From Paraburkholderia youngii (GTDB lineage Bacteria > Pseudomonadota > Gammaproteobacteria > Burkholderiales > Burkholderiaceae), in the NCBI RefSeq assembly GCF_013366925.1, contig NZ_JAALDK010000001.1, positions 1,371,089-1,435,088 on the forward strand: a stretch of DNA of 64,000 nt. Direction: 5' to 3'. Positions 9,746 through 18,964 of the stretch are shown piece by piece; position 1 is the stretch's first letter, and the number at the start of each line of letters is the position of its first letter. Position numbers and translations under genes: made by a program. The notes beneath the pieces are model-generated. The model worked only from the letters and a program-made list of their open reading frames with translations, was not told the DNA's origin and searched no databases.

Positions 9746-9802
9746 TGACAGTGTTTCCGGTTTGACCATGATTATAACGATCCGGATTGACCTACACTGT
9801 CA
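9746..9802. promoter_or_regulatory. Inverted repeat between LysR gene and pirin gene
   Basis: TGACAGTGT at 9746-9754 and its exact complement ACACTGTCA at 9794-9802. Inside these arms lies a direct repeat CCGGTTTGACC / CCGGATTGACC. This is a candidate LysR binding region. A TTATAAT-like -10 box for the regulator gene is readable on the minus strand near 9770-9778. Confidence 0.5.
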
Positions 9803-9864
9803 TTCATCGATCGCAGCCAAACATCTGGCCCGGATCACACGACAAAACTCAAGGAGAAAACAGC

Positions 9865-10590
9865 ATGCTCGAAATCAGACACGCCAACCAACGTGGCCGC
9901 GCGGAACACGGCTGGCTCAGCTCGCGCCATACGTTTTCGTTCGCGCACTATCATGATCCGAAGCAGAACGGCTTCTCCGACCTGCTCGTGATCAACGACG
10001 ACCGTGTGGCGCCGGCGCAAGGCTTCGGCAAGCATCCGCATCGCGACATGGAGATCTTTTCGTACGTGCTCGAAGGCGCGCTCGAACACAAGGACACGAT
10101 GGGCACGGGCTCGGTGATCGTGCCGGGCGACATCCAGTTGATGAGCGCGGGCACCGGCGTGGCGCACAGCGAATACAACCATTCGAAGAGCGAGCCGGTG
10201 CATTTCCTGCAAATCTGGATCGCGCCGGCTCAGCAAGGCACGAAGCCGCGCTATCAGCAACAGCACTTCGGCGCGGCCGACAAGCGCGGCGTGCTGCGGC
10301 TGGTGCTGTCGCCGGACGGTGCGAACGGTTCGCTGCAATTGCAACAGGACGCACGTGTGTATGCGGGTCTTTTCAACGGTGACGAAACCGCGCGGCTCGA
10401 ACTCGCGAAGGACCGTTATGCGTATGTTCATGTGGCGCGCGGCAGCGTCACGGTGAATGGCGTCGAGCTTGGCGAGGGCGACGGGGCACGGGTGCGTGGC
10501 GAAGAAGCGCTGACGTTCACGCAGGGCCGCGACGCGGAAGTGCTCGTGTTCGACCTGCGCAACATCGAGACCTCGGCACTGTGGGCATAA
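9865..10590 (+). CDS. Pirin-family bicupin (YhhW-like)
   Basis: 241 aa from the ATG at 9865, chosen because AAGGAGAA lies 6-13 bases upstream; an upstream in-frame start at 9787 lacks a ribosome site. Two cupin folds are present. The metal ligands of the N-terminal cupin match E. coli YhhW: His57, His59, His101 and Glu103. YhhW-type pirins bind a metal and show quercetin dioxygenase activity in vitro; the physiological substrate is not established. Divergent from a LysR regulator and followed 97 bases later by doxX, probably as one transcription unit. LysR-pirin-DoxX sets in Burkholderia are often linked to redox or xenobiotic responses. Confidence 0.93.
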   Translation: MLEIRHANQRGRAEHGWLSSRHTFSFAHYHDPKQNGFSDLLVINDDRVAPAQGFGKHPHRDMEIFSYVLEGALEHKDTMGTGSVIVPGDIQLMSAGTGVAHSEYNHSKSEPVHFLQIWIAPAQQGTKPRYQQQHFGAADKRGVLRLVLSPDGANGSLQLQQDARVYAGLFNGDETARLELAKDRYAYVHVARGSVTVNGVELGEGDGARVRGEEALTFTQGRDAEVLVFDLRNIETSALWA

Positions 10591-10687
10591 GCGCTCCGCT
10601 TGCGCCGTTAATGACTCAATCTTGAACGTGGCTCGCTGGACGACGATGTTCAGCGAGCTTCAACTCTCTACCCTAACGGGAAAAATC

Positions 10688-11101
10688 ATGCGCTATACGC
10701 TGTTTGAAAACCAGAAAGACGCTGTGGTTCTCGTCGCTCGAATCCTGCTGATGGTGCTGTTCGTGATGTTCGGCTGGTCGAAGCTGACCGGCTTTTCCGG
10801 CACCGTCGCTTATATGACGTCGACCGGCGCGCCTGTGCCGGAGTTGTCCGCCGTTATCGCGGTGGTGATGGAGCTGGCCGTGGGCGTCGCGCTGCTGGTG
10901 GGTTTCTTCACGCGACCGCTGGCGCTGCTGCTTGCGCTGTATACGCTCGGCACCGCGATCATCGGCCATCACTACTGGAATATGACGGGCGCGATGCAAT
11001 ACGACAACATGATTCATTTCTACAAGAACATCGGCATCATCGGTGGCTTGCTGTTGTTGTGCGTGACCGGCCCCGGCAAGTATTCGTTCGACCGGCGTTG
11101 A
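10688..11101 (+). CDS. DoxX-family membrane protein
   Basis: 137 aa with four predicted membrane helices (about residues 12-32, 50-72, 75-97, 110-130) and a DoxX-type N-terminal helix (RILLMVLFVMFGWSKL). The start ATG at 10688 was chosen because it fits the family length and directly begins MRYTLFENQ; an upstream in-frame start lacks family similarity. Members are inner-membrane proteins of poorly defined redox-related function. Probably cotranscribed with pirin, and ended by a strong terminator at 11122-11155. Confidence 0.88.
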   Translation: MRYTLFENQKDAVVLVARILLMVLFVMFGWSKLTGFSGTVAYMTSTGAPVPELSAVIAVVMELAVGVALLVGFFTRPLALLLALYTLGTAIIGHHYWNMTGAMQYDNMIHFYKNIGIIGGLLLLCVTGPGKYSFDRR

Positions 11102-11121
11102 TACCGATTTCCGTGCTTTAA

Positions 11122-11155
11122 CGAAAAGGGCCCGCATACAGCGGGTCTTTTTTCG
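11122..11155 (+). terminator. Terminator after doxX
   Basis: GGCCCGC/GCGGGTC stem with an ATACA loop, followed directly by six T. Flanking CGAAAA/TTTTCG bases can extend the stem. Confidence 0.9.
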
Positions 11156-11166
11156 TGCGCAAACTG

Positions 11167-11192
11167 AAACGGCGGCCCGCGGGCCGCCGTTT
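11167..11192. terminator. Palindromic terminator between doxX and ahpF
   Basis: Perfect 12-bp inverted repeat (AAACGGCGGCCC / GGGCCGCCGTTT) with only a 2-base centre. It lies about 20 bases past the ahpF stop, so it can terminate ahpF on the minus strand. The T tail is short. Confidence 0.7.
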
Positions 11193-11211
11193 GCGTCTCT
11201 GATCTACCGGA

Positions 11212-12804
11212 TCAAACTGCTGCTTCGGCTTCCGCTTCGCTGACCGCCGCGACTTCTTCGCTGTGGCGGATCAGGTGATCGAACGCGGACAGCGATGCCT
11301 TCGCGCCTTCGCCTACCGCGATCACGATCTGCTTGAACGGCACCGTGGTCACGTCGCCGGCGGCGAACACGCCCGGCACCGACGTCGCGCCGCGCGCATC
11401 GACGACGATCTCGCCATGCTTCGACAGCTCGACCGTGCCCTTCAGCCATTCGGTGTTCGGCACGAGACCGATCTGCACGAACACGCCTTCGAGTTCGACC
11501 TGCTTCACTTCGCCCGAAGCGAGGTTCTTATAGACCAGACCGTTGACCTTCTTGCCGTCGCCGGTGATTTCCGTGGTCTGCGCCTGCGTGACGATCGTCA
11601 CGTTCGACAGGCTGCGCAGCTTGCGTTGCAGCACTTCGTCGGCACGCAGCGTCGCGCCGAATTCGAGCAGCGTTACTTCGCGCACGAGACCCGCGAGGTC
11701 GATCGCCGCTTCGACGCCCGAGTTGCCGCCGCCGATCACCGCGACGCGCTTGCCCTTGAACAGCGGGCCATCGCAGTGCGGGCAGTAGGCGACGCCGTGA
11801 TTGCGGTACTCGCGCTCGCCCGGCACGTTGATTTCGCGCCAGCGCGCACCGGTCGCGAGGATGATCGTCTTCGCCTTCAGCACCGCGCCGTTTGCCAGAC
11901 GCACTTCGTTGATGCGCCCAGGAATCAGCGCTTCGGCGCGCTGCACGTCCATGATGTCGACGTCATAGGCCTTCACGTGCTGTTCGAGCGCGGTCGCGAA
12001 CTTCGGCCCTTCGGTTTCGGTCACCGACACGAAGTTTTCGATCGCCAGCGTATCGAGCACCTGGCCGCCGAAACGCTCGGCCACGACGCCAGTCGCGATG
12101 CCCTTGCGCGCCGAGTAGATCGCCGCCGCAGCGCCCGCCGGGCCGCCGCCGACGATCAGCGTATCGAACACCGGCTTCTTTTCCAGTTCCTTCGCGGCGC
12201 GCGCACCGGCGTTGGTGTCGAGCTTCGCGAGGATCTCCTTCACGCCGCTGCGGCCCTGGCCGAAGGTCTCGCCGTTCAGGAACATCGTCGGTACCGCCAT
12301 GATCTGGCGCGCTTCGACTTCGTTCTGGAACAGCGCGCCGTCAATCGCGACGTGACGGATGCGCGGATTGATCAACGCCATCACGTTCAGCGCCTGCACG
12401 ACTTCCGGGCAGTTCTGGCACGACAGCGAGAAATACGTTTCGAATTGATAGTCGCCGTCGAGGCTGCGGATCTGTTCGATCACCGCATCGTCGAGTTTGA
12501 CCGGATGGCCGCCGACCTGCAGCAGTGCGAGGACGAGCGACGTGAATTCATGCCCCATCGGAATGCCGGCGAAACGAATGCCCGCTTCCTTGCCCGCTTC
12601 GCCGATCGAAAACGACGGCTTGCGCTCGTGGTCACCGCGACGCTCGATCACCGTAACGCGCTCCGACAGAGTCGCGATGTCGTTCAGCAGGGCCAGCAGT
12701 TCCTGCGATTTCGCGCTGTCGTCAAGCGATGCGACGAGCTCGATAGGCCTGCTAACTTTTTCGAGGTACGACTTCAGTTGAGTCTTGAGATTGGCGTCAA
12801 GCAT
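11212..12804 (-). CDS. ahpF: Alkyl hydroperoxide reductase subunit F
   Basis: 530 aa from the ATG at 12804 (the frame stays open further upstream, but the family length and the [16 protein letters not shown] start fit this codon). NADH-dependent flavoprotein disulfide reductase that recycles AhpC. The N-terminal thioredoxin-like double fold carries the CxxC of SCQNCP (about residue 130). The thioredoxin-reductase-like part has the FAD motif GGGPAG (about 220), the active-site CPHC (about 350), the NAD motif GGGNSG and the C-terminal FAD-binding GVFAAGD. It is 173 bases downstream of ahpC on the same strand. Confidence 0.98.
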   Translation of the reverse strand: MLDANLKTQLKSYLEKVSRPIELVASLDDSAKSQELLALLNDIATLSERVTVIERRGDHERKPSFSIGEAGKEAGIRFAGIPMGHEFTSLVLALLQVGGHPVKLDDAVIEQIRSLDGDYQFETYFSLSCQNCPEVVQALNVMALINPRIRHVAIDGALFQNEVEARQIMAVPTMFLNGETFGQGRSGVKEILAKLDTNAGARAAKELEKKPVFDTLIVGGGPAGAAAAIYSARKGIATGVVAERFGGQVLDTLAIENFVSVTETEGPKFATALEQHVKAYDVDIMDVQRAEALIPGRINEVRLANGAVLKAKTIILATGARWREINVPGEREYRNHGVAYCPHCDGPLFKGKRVAVIGGGNSGVEAAIDLAGLVREVTLLEFGATLRADEVLQRKLRSLSNVTIVTQAQTTEITGDGKKVNGLVYKNLASGEVKQVELEGVFVQIGLVPNTEWLKGTVELSKHGEIVVDARGATSVPGVFAAGDVTTVPFKQIVIAVGEGAKASLSAFDHLIRHSEEVAAVSEAEAEAAV

Positions 12805-12977
12805 GGCGTTGCGATTCCGTGACGAGGGGTGTTGGTGTCCCGGCGCCGCGCACATCCGGATAGGACATGCTGGGCCCGGGGAACGCACGAAACGCCGTAG
12901 CAGGCGATTCGCGCGGTGATGCGCCGGGATGACCCCGGCAGATGCAGACTGCGAGTGCAGCGTGAGCTGCGCGGACC

Positions 12978-13541
12978 TTAGATCTTGCCGATCAGGTCGA
13001 GCGACGGGGTCAGCGTTTCTGCGCCCGGCGTCCACTTGGCGGGGCACACTTGACCCGGGTGAGCCGCGATGTATTGCGCAGCCTGAACCTTGCGCAGCAG
13101 TTCGCCAGCGTCACGGCCGATGCCGTTGTCGTGGATTTCGCACAGCTTGATCTCGCCTTCGGGGTTGATCACGAACGTGCCGCGCAGCGCGAGGCCTTCT
13201 TCTTCGATCAGCACGTCGAAGTTGCGCGAGATAGCGAGCGTCGGGTCAGCCAGCATCGGGTACTTGATCTTCTGGATCGTGTCCGACGTGTCGTGCCATG
13301 CCTTGTGCGTGAAGTGCGTATCGGTCGACACGCTGTAGATCTCAACGCCAATCTTCTTGAACTCTTCGTAACGATCGGCCAGGTCGCCCAGTTCGGTCGG
13401 GCACACGAAGGTGAAGTCCGCCGGGTAGAACACGAAAACCGACCACTTGCCCTTCAGGTCTTCTTCAGTGACGGTCTTGAAATCGCCGTTGTGGTAAGCC
13501 TGTGCTTTGAACGGTTTGACTTGACTGTTGATGATCGGCAT
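12978..13541 (-). CDS. ahpC: Peroxiredoxin AhpC
   Basis: 187 aa typical 2-Cys peroxiredoxin: peroxidatic Cys47 in FTFVCPTE and resolving Cys166 in QVCPAKW. It reduces hydrogen peroxide, alkyl peroxides and peroxynitrite and is reduced by AhpF, encoded next. The gene order ahpC-ahpF is the usual one. An OxyR-type box lies about 90-130 bases upstream of the ATG. Confidence 0.98.
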   Translation of the reverse strand: MPIINSQVKPFKAQAYHNGDFKTVTEEDLKGKWSVFVFYPADFTFVCPTELGDLADRYEEFKKIGVEIYSVSTDTHFTHKAWHDTSDTIQKIKYPMLADPTLAISRNFDVLIEEEGLALRGTFVINPEGEIKLCEIHDNGIGRDAGELLRKVQAAQYIAAHPGQVCPAKWTPGAETLTPSLDLIGKI

Positions 13542-13632
13542 TTGCTGAATCCTCTTTGGAGGGTGGTTGGAAAGTAGAGTCAGTATCTCAGACTACACTT
13601 AATAGGTAAAGTGGATTGTGTTAATGAGTTCG

Positions 13633-13669
13633 ATAGTCGCGCCCTATTAGTTTGGTCGGTCGAGACTAT
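13633..13669. promoter_or_regulatory. OxyR-type binding site upstream of ahpC
   Basis: Four quarter sites at 11-base intervals: ATAG (13633), CTAT (13644), GTCG (13655, degenerate) and CTAT (13666). Three of four match the OxyR consensus ATAG-N7-CTAT-N7-ATAG-N7-CTAT with exact spacing. Confidence 0.7.
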
Positions 13670-13690
13670 CGGGACGAATGGCGCGGCGTT

Positions 13691-15712
13691 TCAGCCCTTC
13701 AGAAGCCGCCACAGCGTGGTTCGGCCGATGCCGAGCGCGCGGCTGGCGGCGGCACGATTGCCGCCGGATTGTTCGAGGGCGCGCAGCGCATCCTCGCGGC
13801 TGGGGCTGGCGCGGGGCGCCGTGCTGCCAGGCCTGGCGTCCTGAGACGCTTCCGTGATTCGCTCGTCCCCGGCCGGCCTGATCCGGCCGAACTCGGGAAA
13901 CACCGCCAACCAGTCTGGCAAGGCGTCGGCGGTCGAGTTCCCGGACATCTCGCTGGTCCCGTCGCCGATATAAATCGCCGCGCGCGCCAGCAGATTTTCC
14001 AGTTCGCGGACGTTGCCGGGCCACGCGTAGTTCGCGAAAAGCGGGTCGAGAAACGCGAGCACCCGCCCGAGCGCCGCCGCCGACAAGCCGTACTGCAGCG
14101 CGCTGCGCTCCAGCAGATGCCGCGCCAGCGGCGCGATGTCGGCGCGGCGTTCGCGCAGCGGCGGCAATTTTATCTGAAGCAGATTTAATCTGAAATACAG
14201 ATCCGCGCGAAACGCGCCCTGCTCGACTAGCGCATGAAGATCGCGGTGCGTCGCGGCGATCACTCGCACGTCGACCGGCGTCGCGCGGCCCGCGCCGAGC
14301 TTCATCACCTCGCGTTCCTGCAGCACTCGTAATAACCGGCTTTGCAGCGCGCCCGGCATTTCGCCGATTTCATCGAGAAAGATGGTACCTGTGTGGGCGA
14401 TTTCAAATAGCCCCGGCTTGCCGCCGCGTCGCGCGCCCGTGAACGCCCCTTCCTCGTGCCCGAACAGCTCGCTTTCGATCAGCCCCTCGGGCAGCGCCGC
14501 ACAGTTGAACGCGACGAACGGATTGCCGCGCCGCCGACTCGCGTTATGGATGCCCTGCGCGACCAGTTCCTTGCCGGTGCCGCTTTCGCCGCTCAGCAGC
14601 ACGGTCGCGTCGTGCGCGGCGCCGGCGCGCGCGAGCCGGCGCACGCGCTCGAGCGCCACCGACGCGCCGATCAGATCGTCGAGCCGATGCCGCGCGACCA
14701 GATGCCTCGGCCGCTGGCTGGTACGCAGCGAGCGGTCGATCCGTTGCGCAACGAGCGCGTCCTGCGCGGTCACGACGAACCCGGCCCGCGCGCCCTGCTC
14801 GACGATCGGCACACAGCTGACGATCAGCGGGCGCCCGCCGATCTGCTCGATGCGTTCGTCGACCGGCTGGTCGGCGACGCGCGTCTCACGCAACAGCGGC
14901 GCGAGCGCGCGTCCGACCCGCGCGGGGGTATCCTCGTCGTAGTGCGGGGCCGCCTGTGCGGAGCCTGAACCGAGCAGGTCGAGCATCGCCGGGTTGACGG
15001 CTTCGAGCTGGCCGGCTTCGTCGAACGCGGCGACGCCGTCCCGCAGATGCGCAACGATCGTATTGAGGCGCACCCGCTTCGATTCCTTCTGGCGGCTCAC
15101 GCGCGCCAGTTCGACCGAGCGCTCGAACGCTTCCTCGACCGCGGCGAGCGAGTACAGGAACACGCTTTCCATGCCGGCCTGCTGGGCCAGATCGCAGGCC
15201 ATGCCCGCGCCGACCACCACGCGGCAGCCCTGCGCGGCGAGTTCATCGACCGCGAGCCGCACTTCGTCGATCGACCTGTACGCGCGCTGCCGCAGATCGA
15301 CATTCAGCAGCGGGCTCAGATCGGCCAGCTCCTGCGCGATCGCTTCATGCAGCACCAGCCCGATGCGCGCTTGCGGCCACGTGGCGGTGGCGCGCGTGAT
15401 TGCGCTCAACACGTCGAAGCCGTTCACCTTGACCATCACGACCGGCACGCTGAGATTCTCTTGCAGATACGCGCCGTTCGAGCCGGCGGACAGTACGACA
15501 TCGACGGAACCTGCGTCCACGTACGCCTGCAGCGCGGCGACGGCCGCGCCGTAACCCTCCCGCACCGTGAAGAATTTCGCGCGGCCCGCATAGCGCGGCG
15601 CTACCGCCTCGCAAAGCGATTGCAGTCGGCTGATACTGACGAGTGCGACGCCGGGGCGGCCGACATCGACAGCGGGGCTCGGGTTCGCGACGAATGGGGT
15701 GAACGTGGACAC
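13691..15712 (-). CDS. PrpR-like sigma-54-dependent activator
   Basis: 673 aa from a GTG at 15712, chosen because AAGGAG precedes it by 8-13 bases and because the open frame upstream would run through the operator repeats. The PrpR-type N-terminal sensor covers about residues 20-195, a PAS-like segment about 215-320, and the AAA+ domain has Walker A GESGTGKE (375-382) and the sigma-54 contact loop GAFTGA (422-427). The C-terminal Fis-type helix-turn-helix is in [24 protein letters not shown]. PrpR regulators sense 2-methylcitrate. It is divergent from the lyase gene at 15913 and the region between carries operators and a -24/-12 promoter, so that gene is its obvious target. The isolated enzyme (no prpC or acnD here) leaves the true inducer open. 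Confidence 0.92.
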   Translation of the reverse strand: MSTFTPFVANPSPAVDVGRPGVALVSISRLQSLCEAVAPRYAGRAKFFTVREGYGAAVAALQAYVDAGSVDVVLSAGSNGAYLQENLSVPVVMVKVNGFDVLSAITRATATWPQARIGLVLHEAIAQELADLSPLLNVDLRQRAYRSIDEVRLAVDELAAQGCRVVVGAGMACDLAQQAGMESVFLYSLAAVEEAFERSVELARVSRQKESKRVRLNTIVAHLRDGVAAFDEAGQLEAVNPAMLDLLGSGSAQAAPHYDEDTPARVGRALAPLLRETRVADQPVDERIEQIGGRPLIVSCVPIVEQGARAGFVVTAQDALVAQRIDRSLRTSQRPRHLVARHRLDDLIGASVALERVRRLARAGAAHDATVLLSGESGTGKELVAQGIHNASRRRGNPFVAFNCAALPEGLIESELFGHEEGAFTGARRGGKPGLFEIAHTGTIFLDEIGEMPGALQSRLLRVLQEREVMKLGAGRATPVDVRVIAATHRDLHALVEQGAFRADLYFRLNLLQIKLPPLRERRADIAPLARHLLERSALQYGLSAAALGRVLAFLDPLFANYAWPGNVRELENLLARAAIYIGDGTSEMSGNSTADALPDWLAVFPEFGRIRPAGDERITEASQDARPGSTAPRASPSREDALRALEQSGGNRAAASRALGIGRTTLWRLLKG

Positions 15713-15728
15713 CGCGGCTCTCCTTGAT

Positions 15729-15764
15729 TGAAACGTTCCGCGAAACGTTTCATGAAACGTTTCA
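15729..15764. promoter_or_regulatory. Three abutting 12-bp palindromic operators (candidate upstream activating sequence)
   Basis: Three 12-mers stand head to tail with no gap: TGAAACGTTCCG (15729-15740), CGAAACGTTTCA (15741-15752) and TGAAACGTTTCA (15753-15764). The last is a perfect palindrome, the second has one mismatched end pair and the first two mismatched outer pairs. They lie about 85-120 bases upstream of the -24/-12 promoter, the normal place for an enhancer-binding protein, and just in front of the activator's own start. Confidence 0.8.
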
Positions 15765-15847
15765 ACGATTGTGCCACGAACGCCCAGGCCGAGCCCACCG
15801 CGCGCAAACCGTTGTTCCATCGGCACAACGCGTGGAATGCGCGCCAA

Positions 15848-15863
15848 TGGCACGTTTCCTGCA
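15848..15863 (+). promoter_or_regulatory. Sigma-54 promoter of the isocitrate-lyase-family gene
   Basis: TGGCACGTTTCCTGCA: full -24 element, GC at -12, 12-bp spacing. The predicted start is near 15874, 39 bases before the ATG at 15913. Confidence 0.85.
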
Positions 15864-15912
15864 GAATGTCGCCCGCGTTCCACTACCGATTTCCCTTCTG
15901 GAGACCCGCATC

Positions 15913-16797
15913 ATGACCACCACTTCCGCCACCCGCCGCGCCGCCTTCCGCGCCAAGGTCAACCAGCGTCAGGGCCTGCTCGTGCCCGGCGCGTTCAACG
16001 CGATGAGCGCGCGCGTGATCGAGGACGCCGGCTTCGAGGCGGTCTACATCACCGGCGCGGGCGTCACCAATATGTCGCTCGGTCTGCCCGATCTCGGCTT
16101 CATCGGCCTCGCCGAAGTCGCCGAGCACACCGCGCGCATCCGCGACGCGGTCGCGCTGCCGCTGATCGTCGATGCCGACACCGGCTTCGGCAACGCGTTG
16201 AACGTGCGCCAGACCGTGCGCGTGCTCGAGCGCAGCGGCGCCGATGTGATCCAGTTCGAAGACCAGGTAATGCCGAAAAAATGCGGCCACTTTGCGGGCA
16301 AGGAAGTCGTCGCGACGAGCGAGATGGTCGGCAAGATCCGCGCGGCCGTCGACGCGCGCGAAGACGCGAACCTGCAGATCATGGCGCGTACCGACGCGGC
16401 GGCGGTCCACGGTATCGAGGACGCGATCGAGCGCGGTCATCGCTTCATCGAGGCCGGCGCCGACATCCTGTTCATCGAGGCGACCGAATCGCTCGCCGAC
16501 ATCGAGCGTCTGCCGGGGCTGTTCGACGTGCCGCAGCTCATCAACATCGTGATCGGCGGCAAGACGCCGGTGCAGTCGCGCGACGCGCTCGCGAAGCTCG
16601 GCTACGGCATCGTGCTGTACGCGAACGCGGCGCTGCAGGGTGCGGTGCTCGGCATGCAGCGCGCGCTCGGCACGCTGCAAAGCAACGGCCGCCTCGACGA
16701 GGACGCGACGATCGTCGCGCCGTTCAGCGAGCGCCAGCGGCTCGTCAACAAGCCGCTGTATGACCGGCTGGACAAGGAATACGCGGCCAAGGACTGA
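15913..16797 (+). CDS. Isocitrate lyase/PEP mutase family C-C lyase (methylisocitrate-lyase-like)
   Basis: 294 aa TIM-barrel enzyme. ATG at 15913 follows CTGGAG. The catalytic loop is PKKCGH with Cys124, which marks lyases of the isocitrate/2-methylisocitrate/2,3-dimethylmalate group rather than phosphonopyruvate mutases. The metal-binding DADTGFGN lies at about residues 87-94. Control by a PrpR-like activator favours a 2-methylisocitrate or related dicarboxylate substrate, but the KKCGHFAGK loop differs from classical PrpB (KRCGHR), and prpC/acnD are not adjacent, so 2,3-dimethylmalate lyase or an oxaloacetate decarboxylase-like activity remain possible. Confidence 0.85.
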   Translation: MTTTSATRRAAFRAKVNQRQGLLVPGAFNAMSARVIEDAGFEAVYITGAGVTNMSLGLPDLGFIGLAEVAEHTARIRDAVALPLIVDADTGFGNALNVRQTVRVLERSGADVIQFEDQVMPKKCGHFAGKEVVATSEMVGKIRAAVDAREDANLQIMARTDAAAVHGIEDAIERGHRFIEAGADILFIEATESLADIERLPGLFDVPQLINIVIGGKTPVQSRDALAKLGYGIVLYANAALQGAVLGMQRALGTLQSNGRLDEDATIVAPFSERQRLVNKPLYDRLDKEYAAKD

Positions 16798-17041
16798 CGC
16801 AACGGCGGCGGCGCGGCGGCGCGCTGCACGCCTGCGTGAAAAGGGATCCTTTCTTGCGTTAGGATTCAGGGCTGGAAAGCGGGGCTGAAAATCAGGCAAG
16901 CTGATGTCACCGCCAGCCCGAAGCACAAAAACGCACACGACAGGTAATCTCAAGCACCATGAAGTCACACGCTTCGCGCGCCGCGCGCCGGCCCGTCAAT
17001 GGTCTTTGCGCACCTACCAGCGCGCCGCGGGAGCTCGCGCG

Positions 17042-18481
17042 ATGAGCAGCAGCGGCACCCGCACCGCGCATGTCGGCTGGCTGCCGTACATCGTCGCGGC
17101 CACCTTCTTCATGGAGTACCTCGACACCACGGTGATCGCCACCGCGCTGCCGCAGATGGCGCGTTCGTTCGGCGTCGGTCCGAACAGCCTGAGCCTCGGC
17201 ATGACCGCCTACATGCTCGCGCTCGCGATCTTCATCCCGGCGAGCGGCTGGGTCGCCGACCGCTGCGGCGCGCGCACGGTGTTCGTCAGCGCGATCGGCG
17301 TGTTCACGGTCGCGTCGGTGCTGTGCGGGCTGTCGCAGAACGTGCCCGAGTTCACGGCCGCGCGGCTGCTGCAAGGCATCGGCGGCGCGATGATGGTGCC
17401 GGTCGGCCGTCTGATCGTGGTCCGCAGCACCGAGAAAGCCCGCATGATGCAGGCGATCTCGACGATCACCTGGCCGGCCATCGCGGCGCCGGTGGTCGGC
17501 CCGCCGATCGGCGGCTTCATCACGACTTACGCGTCGTGGCGCTGGATCTTCCTGCTGAACGTGCCGTTCGGTCTCGCGGCGATCGCCGTCGCGCTCGCCA
17601 TCGTGCCGAACCTGCGCGGCACCGAACGCAAGCCTCTCGACGTCGTCGGCCTGCTGCTGAGCGGCGTCGCGCTGACCGCGATCCTGTACGGCGCGGAGCT
17701 CGCGAGCCAGCCGGCCACCAATGCGTGGCTCGCGATCGCGGTCGTGGCGGGCGGTCTGCTGGTCGGCGCGATCGCGTTCCTGCACGCGAAGCGTCATTCG
17801 CATCCGCTCGTCGACGTGTCGACGCTGAAGGTGCCGACGTTCTCGGTGACCGTCGTCACCGGTTCATTCACGCGCATCGGCATCGGCGCGGTGCCCTATC
17901 TGATGCCGCTGCTGTTCCAGGTCGGCTTCGGGCTGTCGGCGTTCCGTTCGGGGCTGCTGCTGCTCGCGAGCGCGGTCGGCAACCTCGGCATGAAGGCGCT
18001 GACCACGCGCATCCTGCAGCGCTACGGCTTCCGGATGGTGGCGATCGTCGACGTGGTCGTGGCAGGCATTTTCATCACCTTGTGCGGACTGCTGACGCCG
18101 GACGTACCGCTCGTGTTCGTGCTGATCGTGGTGTTCGTGTACGGCGTCACGCGCTCGATGCAGTTGTCGACGCTGGCGACGCTCGCCTACGCCGATATCC
18201 AGCAGACGCAGATGAGTGCGGCGAGCACGCTGTGGAGCGCGGCCATGCAAATGACGATCGGTCTGGGCATCGCGTTCGGCGCGGTGTCGCTGCGCGTGGC
18301 GGCGCTGTTCAACGGCGAGACGACCGGCCACGTGTTCACGCTCGACGATTTCCGCCTCGCGTTCCTGTTCGCCGGCGTGCTGACGCTGCTGTCGGTGATC
18401 GGTTATATGGGGCTCGCGCGCAATGCCGGACAGAGCATTGGCGGGGGTTCGCGCGGTGGCGAGACTGCCGCGAAGGGCTAA
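17042..18481 (+). CDS. DHA2-type MFS drug exporter
   Basis: 479 aa with about 14 predicted membrane helices, as in the DHA2 (EmrB/QacA) family. The first helix carries the motif-D-like MEYLDTTVIATALPQMA; motif A is GWVADRCGARTVF (loop 2-3); motif C-like GPPIGGFI is in helix 5. Start ATG at 17042 follows a GGAG-like site; longer in-frame starts upstream are less likely. An inner-membrane proton-driven efflux pump with unknown substrate. No adjacent membrane fusion protein or regulator. Followed 37 bases later by an acetyltransferase gene on the same strand, probably one operon. Confidence 0.92.
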   Translation: MSSSGTRTAHVGWLPYIVAATFFMEYLDTTVIATALPQMARSFGVGPNSLSLGMTAYMLALAIFIPASGWVADRCGARTVFVSAIGVFTVASVLCGLSQNVPEFTAARLLQGIGGAMMVPVGRLIVVRSTEKARMMQAISTITWPAIAAPVVGPPIGGFITTYASWRWIFLLNVPFGLAAIAVALAIVPNLRGTERKPLDVVGLLLSGVALTAILYGAELASQPATNAWLAIAVVAGGLLVGAIAFLHAKRHSHPLVDVSTLKVPTFSVTVVTGSFTRIGIGAVPYLMPLLFQVGFGLSAFRSGLLLLASAVGNLGMKALTTRILQRYGFRMVAIVDVVVAGIFITLCGLLTPDVPLVFVLIVVFVYGVTRSMQLSTLATLAYADIQQTQMSAASTLWSAAMQMTIGLGIAFGAVSLRVAALFNGETTGHVFTLDDFRLAFLFAGVLTLLSVIGYMGLARNAGQSIGGGSRGGETAAKG

Positions 18482-18518
18482 GGCACACGCCGCCGCTACG
18501 CGAACCAGGAGACACCCC

Positions 18519-18956
18519 GTGCAAGAAAGCGAACTGACGATTTCCAGCCGCATCGACGATCTCGACCTCGACATGGTCTACGCGTTCCTGTCGCAGCAAA
18601 CGCCGTGGGCCAAGGGCATGCCGCGCGCGATCTTCGAGCGGGCCGTCGCCGGTTCGCTGTGCTTTGGCGGTTTTGTCGACGGCGAGCAGATCGCGTTCGC
18701 GCGTCTGATCACCGACGAGGCGACCTTCGCTTACCTGTGCGACGTGTTCGTGCTGCCGGCGTATCGCGGCAAGGGGTATGCGTCGGCGCTGATGAAACAT
18801 ATGTTTGCGAGCCCGTCGCTCGCCAGTCTGCGCAGAGTCGTGCTGGTCACGACCGACGCGCATCACGTCTATGCGCCGCACGGGTTCACGTCGCTCGCGA
18901 ACCCCGAGCGGTATATGGAGCTGCATCGGCCGGATGTTTATAAAGCGGCCGAATAG
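18519..18956 (+). CDS. GNAT-family N-acetyltransferase
   Basis: 145 aa from a GTG at 18519, preceded by CAGGAG at 8-13 bases. The acetyl-CoA-binding motif is VLPAYRGKGYASALMKHM (about residues 77-94) and the C-terminal HHVYAPHGFTSL resembles small GNATs that acetylate free amines. Substrate unknown. It directly follows the MFS exporter. Confidence 0.88.
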   Translation: MQESELTISSRIDDLDLDMVYAFLSQQTPWAKGMPRAIFERAVAGSLCFGGFVDGEQIAFARLITDEATFAYLCDVFVLPAYRGKGYASALMKHMFASPSLASLRRVVLVTTDAHHVYAPHGFTSLANPERYMELHRPDVYKAAE

Positions 18957-18964
18957 GCGCCGCC

